A stretch of 22,496 nucleotides of DNA from Hyphomicrobiales bacterium (lineage in GTDB: Bacteria; Pseudomonadota; Alphaproteobacteria; Rhizobiales; Aestuariivirgaceae). Under the pieces are notes generated by a model. It searched no databases. It saw only the letters and a list, made by a program, of their open reading frames with translations, and had not been told where the DNA came from. Positions within the stretch are counted from its first letter, which is position 1. Each line of letters opens with the position of its first letter. The position numbers were made by a program, and so were the translations under genes. Positions 7,354 to 15,494 of this stretch are shown piece after piece. The DNA is taken from positions 1 through 22,496 of the forward strand of contig JAMOMM010000531.1 in assembly GCA_027067085.1 (NCBI GenBank). The letters run 5' to 3'.

Positions 7354-8523
7354 GTGACGACAGGCATCACAACAGGCATAATCGGCGGCGGCATTGCAGG
7401 CCTTGCGAGCGCAATTGCATTGGCAAAAATCGGCAAAGATGTAGAAGTCTTTGAAAAGGCATCTGCTTTTGAAGAAGTCGGTGCAGGATTGCAAATCGGT
7501 CCCAATGCAGTTTCCGCATTAAAGGTTTTGGGGGCTTATGATGCCATCGAGCAACAAGCATTTGCCCCCGAGCATATTTTAATCAGGGACGGCCTAACAG
7601 GCAAGTTACTCAATCGATTGCATTTGGGTGATAGTTTTGAAAAAATGTTCAAACAACCCTATCGTGTCATTCACCGCGCCGACCTGCTAAACGGATTGCT
7701 CGAAACCGCAAAAACGTTCTCAAACATCAATCTCAAAACCTCTAAATCATTGACATCACTTGAAATAAATAAAAACTCAAATGAATGCACGTTCTCCGAT
7801 GACACAACAACCAATCACGAAATTTTAGTTGGTGCCGACGGTTTTCGTTCGATCGTTCGTCGCCATATCATCAATGACGGCCCCCCCGTATATGCTGGCC
7901 ATTCGCTTTTCCGCAGTTTGATACCCATTGAGAACGTCAAGAACATTCAAAATATTCTTGATGTCAACTTATGGCTCTACCCGCGCGGCCATGTCGTCCA
8001 TTATCCCGTTTCTAATGGCACGAAAATTAACATAGTCGCAGCAGTTGAGCAAAATTGGGAAAAACGTGGGTGGAGCTTGCCAACTGATTCAACGCAAGTC
8101 TTAGAACACTTCAAAAAAGCCCACGACAGTTTGATGGCCATCATATCTCAACCCCATGAATGGCTAAAATGGGCAGCAGCTGGCCACCCACACGCCTCTA
8201 CTTGGCACCGCAACAATGCCGTACTCATTGGTGATGCCGTCCACCCAACCCTGCCCTATATGGCACAAGGGGCCGCAATGGCGATCGAAGATGCCGTTTG
8301 CCTTGGCAGCCATTTAAACAATAACCGCGAAATCAAAGACTATGCCCAAGTTCGCCAAACGCGCACCCAAAAAATTGTTGATACATCAACAAGGCTTGGC
8401 AAAATCTATCATATGACAAATCCAAGCCGCATTGCGCGAAATCTCGTCATCCAAAACACATCCAGCATCAGTCAATTTAAACGTATGTCATGGCTATACA
8501 GCTGGCGCGCACCAGAACTTTAA
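7354..8523 (+). CDS. FAD-dependent class A flavoprotein monooxygenase (salicylate hydroxylase-like)
   Basis: The 389-residue protein has the three FAD/NAD(P)H motifs of single-component aromatic hydroxylases: the dinucleotide-binding GGGIAGLASA (about 11-20) ending in an acidic residue (EVFEKA), the DG motif GADGFRSIVRR (160-170), and the GD motif LIGDAVHPTLPYMAQGAAMAIEDA (about 291-314). Such enzymes insert one oxygen atom into an aromatic or related ring using NAD(P)H and O2. The substrate cannot be told; salicylate or 3-hydroxybenzoate-type acids are the nearest models. The start is a GTG only ten codons before the first glycine of the Rossmann motif, so a later start is unlikely; the ribosome-binding site is weak. 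It has no adjacent ring-cleavage genes, so an aromatic degradation pathway is not shown here. Confidence 0.92.
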   Translation: MTTGITTGIIGGGIAGLASAIALAKIGKDVEVFEKASAFEEVGAGLQIGPNAVSALKVLGAYDAIEQQAFAPEHILIRDGLTGKLLNRLHLGDSFEKMFKQPYRVIHRADLLNGLLETAKTFSNINLKTSKSLTSLEINKNSNECTFSDDTTTNHEILVGADGFRSIVRRHIINDGPPVYAGHSLFRSLIPIENVKNIQNILDVNLWLYPRGHVVHYPVSNGTKINIVAAVEQNWEKRGWSLPTDSTQVLEHFKKAHDSLMAIISQPHEWLKWAAAGHPHASTWHRNNAVLIGDAVHPTLPYMAQGAAMAIEDAVCLGSHLNNNREIKDYAQVRQTRTQKIVDTSTRLGKIYHMTNPSRIARNLVIQNTSSISQFKRMSWLYSWRAPEL

Positions 8524-8607
8524 ACAACACCTCTAGGTCATGGACTCATAAACCCGTTCAGGCAAAACAAGTAAATTCAATTCAACGCGTCACGCGCTAG
8601 ATTCGCC

Positions 8608-8623
8608 CAAAATCGCAATTTTG
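8608..8623. repeat. Small perfect hairpin upstream of the histidine kinase
   Basis: CAAAAT-CGCA-ATTTTG is a perfect 6-bp inverted repeat in the 166-bp gap between the monooxygenase and the kinase. It may be a weak terminator (TTTTG follows) or a regulatory site; nothing else in the gap is recognisable. Confidence 0.3.
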
Positions 8624-8689
8624 TTAATAAAATTAAAATCAAAATCTGATATTTCTTATGTTGATTAAGTTTGATTTAGGTTTAAGTCT

Positions 8690-10756
8690 TTGAAAAAAGC
8701 AACGTCACTCAAGACGCTTTTTATGCGCAAACAAATCTCTATTTTTATAGGGGTTATTTTTGTCACAGGAATAATCCTTACGACACTATTGTCGACTTTT
8801 GCCCAATTCATCGATGAAAAGAGATTGCTGCTGCTTGCCCAATCCATTGAAAGCCAAGCCCATATTGCAAAATCACCACTGCATTTACAGCATGCAATAA
8901 ACAGACTTGTATTTGCCAACAGAGCTAAAGGCATTTACGTTTTTTCAAAAGATAACCAAATTATTGCAGCAAGCGGCGGAATCACGCCAGGATCGAAGCA
9001 CCATTGGGTATTAAGCGACACACATGAGCGGAAAATGATCGCCAAAAAAATACGTAAAGGTTTATTTGGGCTTGATTTTCAAACAGACGACAACAACAGA
9101 ATAACCATTCTTCCTCTTTCACCAATTTTAAACACTGGTTTCAACAATTCGATCCACATCAATGCAAAGTGGCCAACGCCCGAATGGCATAAAATCGCTG
9201 ACATCCCAGAAATGTCCCCAATTTTAATGCTCAATACATTGTTAGCAAAACTGCAAGGGCAATACTCAAAGAATTTCCAACTGCCGCAATCTCAGTTCAG
9301 TGGGGCTATTGTAATAGAAAGCAGTTACGATTGGATCACTAGTTTGCTAGTGCGAACAACTTTCTTGATTGCAGTTTTAATGATTGCGGGTGTTTTAATC
9401 GTCAGCCTCACTCTTTCGCGCACCCTCAAACGTTATATATTAGACAACATAACACCTTTTAGCGATGTGATTAACGCCCGTAAGGATGGCAACCTAGAAG
9501 TCCGCATAAAAAAAACCAACGTTCAAGAATTTGACGAATTGGCAACCCAGTGGAATTCTTTACTAGATTATCGCCAAGTCGCACAAAGCCAAAGCATGGT
9601 GCTTTCTAGCTTACTTGAACACGTTCCCGTAGGTATCGAAGTTTCTGATGCAAACTCATACATTGAGTATGCAAACCCTGAATTCCTTAAAATTACAGGC
9701 CTTTCACTCGTTAACGTCATTGGAAAAACCATTGATGACGTTCTAAAAGTCTCAAATCCAGATTCGTCAGTAATTGGCAACGCATTGGTGGCGCTGTCAA
9801 ACGGAGAAAGCTGGTCAGGTGAAATCACAACTATTCGCCCAGATGAAAGCGAAATGCATTGCAACATTACAGTTGTTCCTGTGTACGGTGAAGACAACAC
9901 AATTGACCGCATTGTTACGCTATACCACGATATTACTGATATTAAAGACAATGAAAACGAATTGGTTTCTGCCCGAGTTTCTGCTGAACTTGCCGATAAA
10001 GCAAAGTCCGAGTTTATCGCCAATATGAGCCATGAATTACGCACGCCCCTAAATGCAATTATCGGTTTTTCCGAAATGATGGCGGCAGAAAAAATGGGTC
10101 CCCTCGGCAACAAAGACTACGTCGAATTTTCGACACTCATCGAAAATTCATCGCGCTCACTCCTCTTAACGATCAACACAATTTTAGAACTCTCGCGCCT
10201 TGATGCAGATGTTCACAAATTAGATCAACAAGCAATATATCCTTCAAGAGTAATTGATAAGGTCATCAACACTAAAATTGACAAAGCCCGCGCCCTTGGC
10301 GTTGAAATCACTCGAAACCTAAAATTTGGCGATCTCATTCATACCGATGAACGGTTATTGCGTCAGTCAATTTCCTATCTAATTTGCAATGCCATTCGCT
10401 ATAATAAACCCAATGGTGGAACTGTAGATGTGAGCAGTTCTTTGAACAAAAACAATCAGCTTGTCATCTCAATTAAAGACAACGGAATTGGCATTTCACA
10501 AACGGACATTGAGCACATCATGTCACCATTTCACCGCGTAGATAACGCCCTTGATCGCATGAACAATGGCGCAGGCCTTGGCTTAACGTTAGTAAAAAAA
10601 TTCTCCGTCGCCCAAGGCATTGATTTAACGATAGACTCCCAATTAGGCGTAGGAACAACGGCAACCTTAACGTTTTGCGGTTGCGACACCCTCAAAAGAA
10701 ACCCTAAGCAAAAAGTATTTACAAACAACAACGTCGCGCAGGCACAATCAGCTTAG
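8690..10756 (+). CDS. Membrane PAS-domain sensor histidine kinase, PleC/DivJ-like
   Basis: The 688-residue protein has a first membrane helix (about 16-38), an extracytoplasmic sensor region of about 180 residues, a second helix (about 217-241), a HAMP-like linker (about 242-296), a PAS domain (about 303-415), and a HisKA/HATPase core. The phosphorylated histidine is H448 in EFIANMSHELRTPLNAIIGF; the ATP site shows the N box (N567), the G1 box KDNGIG (about 596-601) and the G2 box NGAGLGL (about 626-632). The HisKA segment with GPLG and a following tyrosine resembles alphaproteobacterial PleC/DivJ kinases that act on cell-cycle response regulators. No response regulator is adjacent, so its partner is unknown. 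The start is TTG at 8690, with TAGG nine bases upstream; the first ATG (8723) has no ribosome-binding site. The stop codon coincides with the left end of a dispersed repeat. Confidence 0.92.
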   Translation: MKKATSLKTLFMRKQISIFIGVIFVTGIILTTLLSTFAQFIDEKRLLLLAQSIESQAHIAKSPLHLQHAINRLVFANRAKGIYVFSKDNQIIAASGGITPGSKHHWVLSDTHERKMIAKKIRKGLFGLDFQTDDNNRITILPLSPILNTGFNNSIHINAKWPTPEWHKIADIPEMSPILMLNTLLAKLQGQYSKNFQLPQSQFSGAIVIESSYDWITSLLVRTTFLIAVLMIAGVLIVSLTLSRTLKRYILDNITPFSDVINARKDGNLEVRIKKTNVQEFDELATQWNSLLDYRQVAQSQSMVLSSLLEHVPVGIEVSDANSYIEYANPEFLKITGLSLVNVIGKTIDDVLKVSNPDSSVIGNALVALSNGESWSGEITTIRPDESEMHCNITVVPVYGEDNTIDRIVTLYHDITDIKDNENELVSARVSAELADKAKSEFIANMSHELRTPLNAIIGFSEMMAAEKMGPLGNKDYVEFSTLIENSSRSLLLTINTILELSRLDADVHKLDQQAIYPSRVIDKVINTKIDKARALGVEITRNLKFGDLIHTDERLLRQSISYLICNAIRYNKPNGGTVDVSSSLNKNNQLVISIKDNGIGISQTDIEHIMSPFHRVDNALDRMNNGAGLGLTLVKKFSVAQGIDLTIDSQLGVGTTATLTFCGCDTLKRNPKQKVFTNNNVAQAQSA

Positions 10757-10859
10757 AGTATTTCAAGTTTCGTTTGTTACGCAAACACAGCATAAACCGC
10801 AAGATGACCAACACTTTGAACAGGTCGTTATGGTTCAATGTAAACCACAACGGCTCTAA
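10754..10859. repeat. Dispersed 106-bp repeat, copy 2 (MITE-like, TA-flanked)
   Basis: Same length and ends (TAGAG...CTCTAA) as the element at 5880-5985, with shared blocks TTTCA, GTTTG, CAAACACA and TGGTTCAAT. The hairpin half is more decayed than in copy 1. Its first three bases form the TAG stop of the histidine kinase gene. If the element and one TA are removed in silico, the sequence reads GCT-TAA, so a stop codon existed at the same place before insertion. Confidence 0.7.
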
Positions 10860-10911
10860 CCTCACAGTTAACCTTTCCTTAATGAAAAATCACACTTTGA
10901 ACACGAAATCT

Positions 10912-10987
10912 CCTTGCCACCTGCAAGGTTCGGCAATGCTTTAGTCATCTTTACCTGCGATATAGTCATCATACACAGTAATGACTA
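10912..10987 (+). promoter_or_regulatory. Upstream region of the 110-residue membrane protein: hairpin and TAGTCAT repeats
   Basis: A small hairpin (CCTTGC-CACCT-GCAAGG, 10912-10928) is followed by TAGTCAT at 10942-10948 and 10963-10969 (21 bp apart, two helical turns) and its complement ATGACTA at 10981-10987. The last two form an inverted pair around an 11-bp spacer. This looks like a multi-site operator, but the regulator is unknown. Confidence 0.35.
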
Positions 10988-11005
10988 TGCAATGGACGGC
11001 ACCCG

Positions 11006-11338
11006 ATGAAAAAGAACAAACAACAAAATACCTTTGAGCCTGATTTTGAAGGTCAAGGAATTATTGATTTTGCCCCGACCAGAAAACGTTGCCGGCAAGG
11101 AAAGGCCGTGCGCAAACGCACATTGTTTGGCATTTGCCTAGCGCTTATTGCTGCAACAGGCCTTATTGCAACAACAATCACTGTAAGCATAACAAATGCC
11201 ACAGCACAGCCAGCCTTTACCACAGCCAATGCAATTGCAGCCAAGCAGGATGCAGGCGTTGGCACCATTGCGGCAATCGCCGTGATGATTATCGCAGCTG
11301 GTGCACTTGCAACCTTCTCAAATAGAAAAAGCGCCTAA
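11006..11338 (+). CDS. Small membrane protein with two predicted helices, function unknown
   Basis: The 110-residue product has a polar, basic N-terminal segment (about 1-38, ending in KAVRKR), a first hydrophobic helix (about 39-62), a short Ala/Thr-rich loop and a second helix (about 86-104) ending in a short basic tail. By the positive-inside rule both ends should face the cytoplasm. I recognise no family. GGACGG precedes the ATG by about six bases, which supports it as a real gene. It lies alone between the kinase and the TPR protein gene, on the same strand as both, 149 bp after the repeat that follows the kinase. A secreted or signal-anchored alternative is less likely, because no cleavage motif follows the first helix. 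Confidence 0.6.
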   Translation: MKKNKQQNTFEPDFEGQGIIDFAPTRKRCRQGKAVRKRTLFGICLALIAATGLIATTITVSITNATAQPAFTTANAIAAKQDAGVGTIAAIAVMIIAAGALATFSNRKSA

Positions 11339-11344
11339 TTAAGT

Positions 11345-11377
11345 ACGTTTAACTTGGCCTAATGGCACGTTTAACTT
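11345..11377. repeat. Pair of 11-bp direct repeats, 22 bp apart
   Basis: ACGTTTAACTT occurs at 11345-11355 and 11367-11377, exactly two helical turns apart and just after the stop of the 110-residue protein gene. It may be a tandem binding site for a regulator acting on the TPR gene 180 bp downstream. Confidence 0.35.
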
Positions 11378-11448
11378 AGATGTATTTTTTGCGCACACGA
11401 CACGATTAGTTTACGTGAGAGAACAATTTTGAATTCCATCGAATAAAT

Positions 11449-11520
11449 TTGTCCGCTAAAGTGTTAATTATATAGCGAGCACCCAAACAGCTTTAGGTTC
11501 AAACAATTGAACAACAAGCT
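11449..11520 (+). promoter_or_regulatory. Candidate promoter and 5' leader hairpin of the TPR protein gene
   Basis: TTGTCC (11449-11454) and TATAGC (11471-11476), 16 bp apart, form a plausible promoter. Downstream, 11489-11520 folds into a symmetric hairpin: AGCTT pairs with AAGCT and GTTCAA with TTGAAC, with a 3-by-3 internal loop and a 4-base terminal loop. It would lie in the untranslated leader, about 25 bases before the ribosome-binding site. Confidence 0.35.
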
Positions 11521-11560
11521 ATAGAGGTGACGGGGTCGCTTTTATAAGGATAAACTATTT

Positions 11561-12157
11561 ATGAAGACCAAAATTATTTTATCAGGCCTTGCTGGAACAG
11601 CACTTATGATGTTCCCCGTTCAAGCATTCAGCCTTGGCGGTGGTGGCTCAAGTGTGAGTACGCCAAACTGCAAAACTGGTTACGTATACCATTCATCGAG
11701 AAAAAAATGTGTACGCAAACCTCCCGTGTGTAAACGCGGGCATGTTTACAGCAAGAAAAAACGCAAGTGCGTTCGTAAATACTCAGAATTATTCCAAGAC
11801 AGTGACCTAAAGGTTCAAGGCTGGGCTTTGGCCTATGCTGGCAATTATCAAGCCGCTATTGAAATGTTCAAACTCGTTTCGAACAAAAAAGACGAAGAAG
11901 CTCTTAACGGTCTAGGATATTCTCATCGCAAAAGTGGCCAATTTGACAAAGGCATCAACTTTTATAAGTTAGCTCTTTCGATCAATCCAAACTACATTCT
12001 AGCCCGTGAGTATTTAGGCGAAGGATTTGTTGCATCAGGCCGTTTGGACCTTGCAAACAATCAGTTAGCAGAGATAAAAAACCGCTGCGGTGTTTCATGT
12101 ATCGAGTATATAAAATTAGCGCAGGTTATTAAAACGGGTTCCAGTTCCAACTGGTAA
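11561..12157 (+). CDS. Exported protein with two Cys-x12-Cys motifs and TPR repeats
   Basis: The 198-residue protein starts with a Sec signal peptide (about 1-22, ending near VQAFS). A short Gly/Ser linker leads to two tandem basic units of about 20 residues, CKTGYVY...KKCVRK (C37, C50) and CKRGHVY...RKCVRK (C57, C70), each with cysteines 12 residues apart, a spacing that could form two small disulfide loops in the periplasm. The rest (about 79-195) is helical with TPR-type pairs (WALAYAGNYQAAIEMF, GLGYSHRKSGQFDKGINFYKLAL) and a final CGVSC (C176, C180). TPR domains bind proteins; the basic Cys units resemble short motifs repeated in alphaproteobacterial secreted proteins. The partner is unknown. 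AAGGA lies 11 bases before the ATG, and a strong terminator follows. Confidence 0.82.
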   Translation: MKTKIILSGLAGTALMMFPVQAFSLGGGGSSVSTPNCKTGYVYHSSRKKCVRKPPVCKRGHVYSKKKRKCVRKYSELFQDSDLKVQGWALAYAGNYQAAIEMFKLVSNKKDEEALNGLGYSHRKSGQFDKGINFYKLALSINPNYILAREYLGEGFVASGRLDLANNQLAEIKNRCGVSCIEYIKLAQVIKTGSSSNW

Positions 12158-12177
12158 GCTAACAAATTTGAACATAA

Positions 12178-12215
12178 AAAAAGGCGGTTGAAACATAAAT
12201 TTCAACCGCCTTTTT
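12178..12215. terminator. Bidirectional rho-independent terminator
   Basis: A perfect 16-bp stem (AAAAAGGCGGTTGAAA and its complement) with a 6-base loop lies between the convergent TPR gene and the minus-strand gene at 12233. It has A/T runs on both sides and so can stop transcripts from either direction. Confidence 0.9.
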
Positions 12216-12232
12216 AGATGTGAAACTTGTAT

Positions 12233-13027
12233 TTAAGCGGCTTGCAAAATGGCTGACAACGGTGATTGTTCGCTTTTTAGAAACTTACGGCGCTCTTGCT
12301 TAAAAGTCCGCAAATAAAAATCATCGTCCATCGAGCAAAAAGCTTTCATCAAAGCTTCTTGCAATGCGGCACGATCGCGACCACCAAGTTCGACAAAAGT
12401 GGCGGTAATCCACTTATTCCAACGATTGGATGCCATCATCCGACCATTCGCTGCTTTCTTCCAGCAACCAACAAGATAATCAACGCTAAATGGCAACGCT
12501 CTAACAACAGTTTGTTGCCACACACCGTCAACGAGAACTTCTAGATACTCATCAACTGGTTGATTGCTATTCCAATCCACAATTTCAAAGCAACCAAATT
12601 GATTGACCTCAATTTCAAAAGCAATACCGCCACGCAAGAATCGCAACGCCGTTGCTCCTTTTTGGGCTTTAAAACTAATACTTAAAATGTTCCAATTACC
12701 TGGTGCATCCAATTCAGTCTCAATTTTCCGTCCACCATCTAGGTAAGGGTTGAGCACCTCTAGCATACCATCGGTTTGCGAGACTGCGACCACTTCTGGC
12801 GCGCTTAAACAGCACATCAATGCCGTATATTGTTGACCACCAGAAACTTGTTTAATTGTTACCAACAGCTGTTCAGTATGGCTGGTGATCTGTAGAATTT
12901 TCCAATTTTTTGCCTGGGTATCTTGTGACTTTTTCTCAATCCATGGTGACACAGATTCAAGAACCAATGACAACAATGACTGCTGAAATGCATCATCTAA
13001 GACCACCTCTTCATTCATTAAGCTCAT
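12233..13027 (-). CDS. Hypothetical soluble protein, 264 residues
   Basis: I do not recognise this protein. It has no signal peptide or membrane segment. The N-terminal third is helical and acidic and includes SLLSLVLESVSPWIEKK. The middle (about 45-170) alternates hydrophobic and polar residues as in a beta-rich domain, with several tryptophans and WNSNQPVDEYLEVLVDGVWQQ. The C-terminal part (about 185-264) is helical and basic (FKQERRKFLKSEQ). AGGGAAG precedes the first ATG by about seven bases; a second Met three codons on (MSLM) is an alternative start. It is transcribed alone, divergent from the DUF255 gene and convergent with the TPR gene. The sound ribosome-binding site and the shared terminator support a real gene. 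Confidence 0.72.
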   Translation of the reverse strand: MSLMNEEVVLDDAFQQSLLSLVLESVSPWIEKKSQDTQAKNWKILQITSHTEQLLVTIKQVSGGQQYTALMCCLSAPEVVAVSQTDGMLEVLNPYLDGGRKIETELDAPGNWNILSISFKAQKGATALRFLRGGIAFEIEVNQFGCFEIVDWNSNQPVDEYLEVLVDGVWQQTVVRALPFSVDYLVGCWKKAANGRMMASNRWNKWITATFVELGGRDRAALQEALMKAFCSMDDDFYLRTFKQERRKFLKSEQSPLSAILQAA

Positions 13028-13094
13028 AGCGTTTCTTCCCTGTTTTATATATCAACGATTGGCCACAGATTAGTAAGTATCACATGAACGTTAT

Positions 13095-13111
13095 CTGAAC
13101 GGCGTGTTCAG
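13095..13111. promoter_or_regulatory. Inverted repeat in the divergent region upstream of the DUF255 gene
   Basis: CTGAAC-GGCGT-GTTCAG, a perfect 6-bp inverted repeat, lies between the minus-strand gene ending its 5' side at 13027 and the start codon at 13200. It is a possible operator; nothing else in this spacer is recognisable. Confidence 0.3.
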
Positions 13112-13199
13112 AAACACAACTCGATCACATTTTCGCGAGAATCCTCAAATTTACGAGAGTTTAATTTTGCCTATTTGTCTGTTCAAGATAAGGTATTTC

Positions 13200-15491
13200 A
13201 TGAAAAAACCACACTACGCCCTGCAAAAAATCTTAAAATCCGCCGCGCTCATCGTGCCAATTGCTCTAACGATTCCATTGCAAGCACTACCAGCAAGCGC
13301 TTCGATACTAGAAAGACTTGCTCACCAACCGCAAAACGCATTGGCAAACGAGTCTTCTCCCTATCTAAAGCAACATTCGCGCGATTTGGTAAAGTGGAAC
13401 ACCTGGAATAAAGCCACGCTCAAAAAAGCAATGGACAGTGGAAAACCCATTTTTTTATCCGTTGGCTATTCGGCATGCCATTGGTGCCATGTCATGCAAG
13501 AAGAAAGCTTTAACAATCCAGCCGTGGCAAAATTGTTAAATGAAAACTACATTCCCATTTTAGTTGATCGCGAACAACGCCCAGACCTTGATGAAACCTA
13601 CATGCTGGCCACCGAGGCCATTACAGGCCAAGGCGGTTGGCCCAATAATGTGTGGCTAACACCAGATCTCAAACCGTTTTATGGCGGGATCTACTTCCCT
13701 CCCCAAAAATTGGCAAAATTATTATCCCTCATCAATGAAGATTGGCGTAAAAAACCACTTGCCATTCAACTTGAGGCCGACCGAATTGCCACAATTCTTG
13801 CAGGCTTTTTCACCCGCAAAACGGCATCCAAAGATTTAACATCAGACACTCTTGCCAAAGCTGGCCAAAAGTTACTCGCAAAGTTTGATGGGTTTAATGG
13901 CGGCATGGGCACGGCGCCAAAACACTTCAATGCTCCAGCCCTTGCATTCATTACCCATTTAGCAAGCCAACAAAATAACGCCGATGCGCGTGAAGCCATG
14001 ACAATTTCATTAAACGCAATTGCCGCTGGCGGGGTAAGAGATCACTTAGAAGGTGGCTTCCATCGATACGCCGTCGATAATAATTGGCGCACCCCTCACT
14101 TTGAAAAAATGCTTTATGACCAAGCTCAAATGTCTGAAGTGTATTTGCAAATGTATTCACTCACAGGTGATCGCAAGTTTGCCGATGTGGCTGTATCAAC
14201 TCTTGATTACGTTCTAAACGATTTAACAGCCCCAAGCGGCGGATTTTATTCCACCCGAGATGCCGATAGCCCTTTAACAAAAGGGGCGAAAAGCCACGAA
14301 GGCACTTTTTACATTTGGACACCGGAGCAATTCATTCAAACTCTAGGCAAAGACGATGCTGATTTCATCATCAAACAATTGGGCAAAGAGACCCAAGGCG
14401 AATTTGCTGACAAAACAATCATCCATCGCAACATCACTCTTGAAGGTGACGAACTCACACGCTTTAACAACCTTTTGAAAAAGCTAAAGCAAGCCCGCGA
14501 TTCTCGTATCAAACCCCACCGCGATGAAAAAATTCTTGCCGGTTGGAACGGCTTGATGATCTCAGCTTTTGCCAAAGCTGCAACAACCCTCAAAAGCAAA
14601 AAGTACAAAACCGCAGCGACCAAATCTGGTGAATTTATCTGGCAAAACATGCGAGATGACAAAGGCTTTATACTAAGAAGCTATTTCGAAGGAAAAGCCA
14701 GTGTCACCAGCACATTGGTTGACTATGCATATTTATCAAATGCCTTCATCGATCTGTACGACGCCACGGGAAACAAAATCTGGTTGGCACGCGCTGAAAA
14801 GCTGGTTGAACAAATGGATGCTTTATTTAAGGATGAAAAGATTGGCGACTATTTCTTCACCGCCACTAAGCAAGGCTATGCCCGCATTAAGCTGCGCGCT
14901 GATACTGCACTGCCATCTGGCAATGCCGTTGCGCTTAAAGCGCTGGTTAAACTCTCTAGGCGTTCTTTAGATCCTAAATACAGCCGCCGAGCAGAAGCTG
15001 TTATCGCAGCCCTTTCGGGCGATGCTGTTTCTGATGCCCAAGGCGGTGCAACCACCTTTGTGGCAGCAGAAACCTTTTTACGCGGAACAAATGCAGCCAA
15101 CCAATTTGCATCACGCGGACGGGTGAAATTAGCTGCAACTTTATCACCTGATCGCAAGCAGTTCATCGTCAAGGTAAAGTTGGCCCCTGATTGGCATATC
15201 AATGCCAACAAACCCTTTGAAGAACAATTCATCCCCACTAGCATTTCATTGAAAACGGGGTCAAAAGTTCTCGCCAACATCAAAACGACTTATCCCAAAA
15301 CCATTTCCCGCAAACTTGGGTTTAACAGCAAACCACTGGCCCTTTACGAAAACACATTCACCCTCTCAACCACACTGCCCGCCCCAGCAAGCAAGCGCAT
15401 CACGGGCGAGTTAACCTTACAAACGTGCAATAATGAAGTTTGTCTGTTGCCTGAAACGGTGAAGTTAAGTGTAACGCCTGTGCTTAAATAA
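13200..15491 (+). CDS. Exported DUF255 (YyaL-like) thioredoxin-domain protein with a C-terminal DsbD-alpha-like domain
   Basis: The 763-residue protein has a signal peptide (about 1-35, ending PASAS). A thioredoxin-like DUF255 domain follows, with NESSPYLKQH (50-59) and the redox motif SACHWCHVM (C93, C96). Next is a large alpha/alpha-barrel-like region (about 220-620) with HFEKMLYDQAQM and DADSP motifs as in YyaL/SPATA20 proteins. The last 125 residues resemble the N-terminal DsbD domain: an APDWHINANKP beta segment and a final pair of cysteines in TCNNEVCLLPETV (C743, C748). Most YyaL relatives lack a signal peptide, so this version probably works in the periplasm in thiol-disulfide exchange; the electron partner is not in the window. 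The ATG at 13200 is chosen because AAGG sits seven bases upstream and a signal peptide follows directly. The frame stays open up to an upstream GTG at 13104, but that would bury the signal peptide. Confidence 0.9.
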   Translation: MKKPHYALQKILKSAALIVPIALTIPLQALPASASILERLAHQPQNALANESSPYLKQHSRDLVKWNTWNKATLKKAMDSGKPIFLSVGYSACHWCHVMQEESFNNPAVAKLLNENYIPILVDREQRPDLDETYMLATEAITGQGGWPNNVWLTPDLKPFYGGIYFPPQKLAKLLSLINEDWRKKPLAIQLEADRIATILAGFFTRKTASKDLTSDTLAKAGQKLLAKFDGFNGGMGTAPKHFNAPALAFITHLASQQNNADAREAMTISLNAIAAGGVRDHLEGGFHRYAVDNNWRTPHFEKMLYDQAQMSEVYLQMYSLTGDRKFADVAVSTLDYVLNDLTAPSGGFYSTRDADSPLTKGAKSHEGTFYIWTPEQFIQTLGKDDADFIIKQLGKETQGEFADKTIIHRNITLEGDELTRFNNLLKKLKQARDSRIKPHRDEKILAGWNGLMISAFAKAATTLKSKKYKTAATKSGEFIWQNMRDDKGFILRSYFEGKASVTSTLVDYAYLSNAFIDLYDATGNKIWLARAEKLVEQMDALFKDEKIGDYFFTATKQGYARIKLRADTALPSGNAVALKALVKLSRRSLDPKYSRRAEAVIAALSGDAVSDAQGGATTFVAAETFLRGTNAANQFASRGRVKLAATLSPDRKQFIVKVKLAPDWHINANKPFEEQFIPTSISLKTGSKVLANIKTTYPKTISRKLGFNSKPLALYENTFTLSTTLPAPASKRITGELTLQTCNNEVCLLPETVKLSVTPVLK

Positions 15492-15494
15492 AAA

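Noticed and set aside
8624..8636. CtrA-like box (TTAA twice) upstream of the PleC/DivJ-like kinase
   Set aside because: The spacing is 5 bp, not the 7 bp of a CtrA site, and the flanking DNA is simply A+T-rich.
13104..13199. GTG start 96 bases upstream for the DUF255 protein
   Set aside because: It would place a polar 32-residue segment before the signal peptide, and the ATG at 13200 has a good AAGG site.
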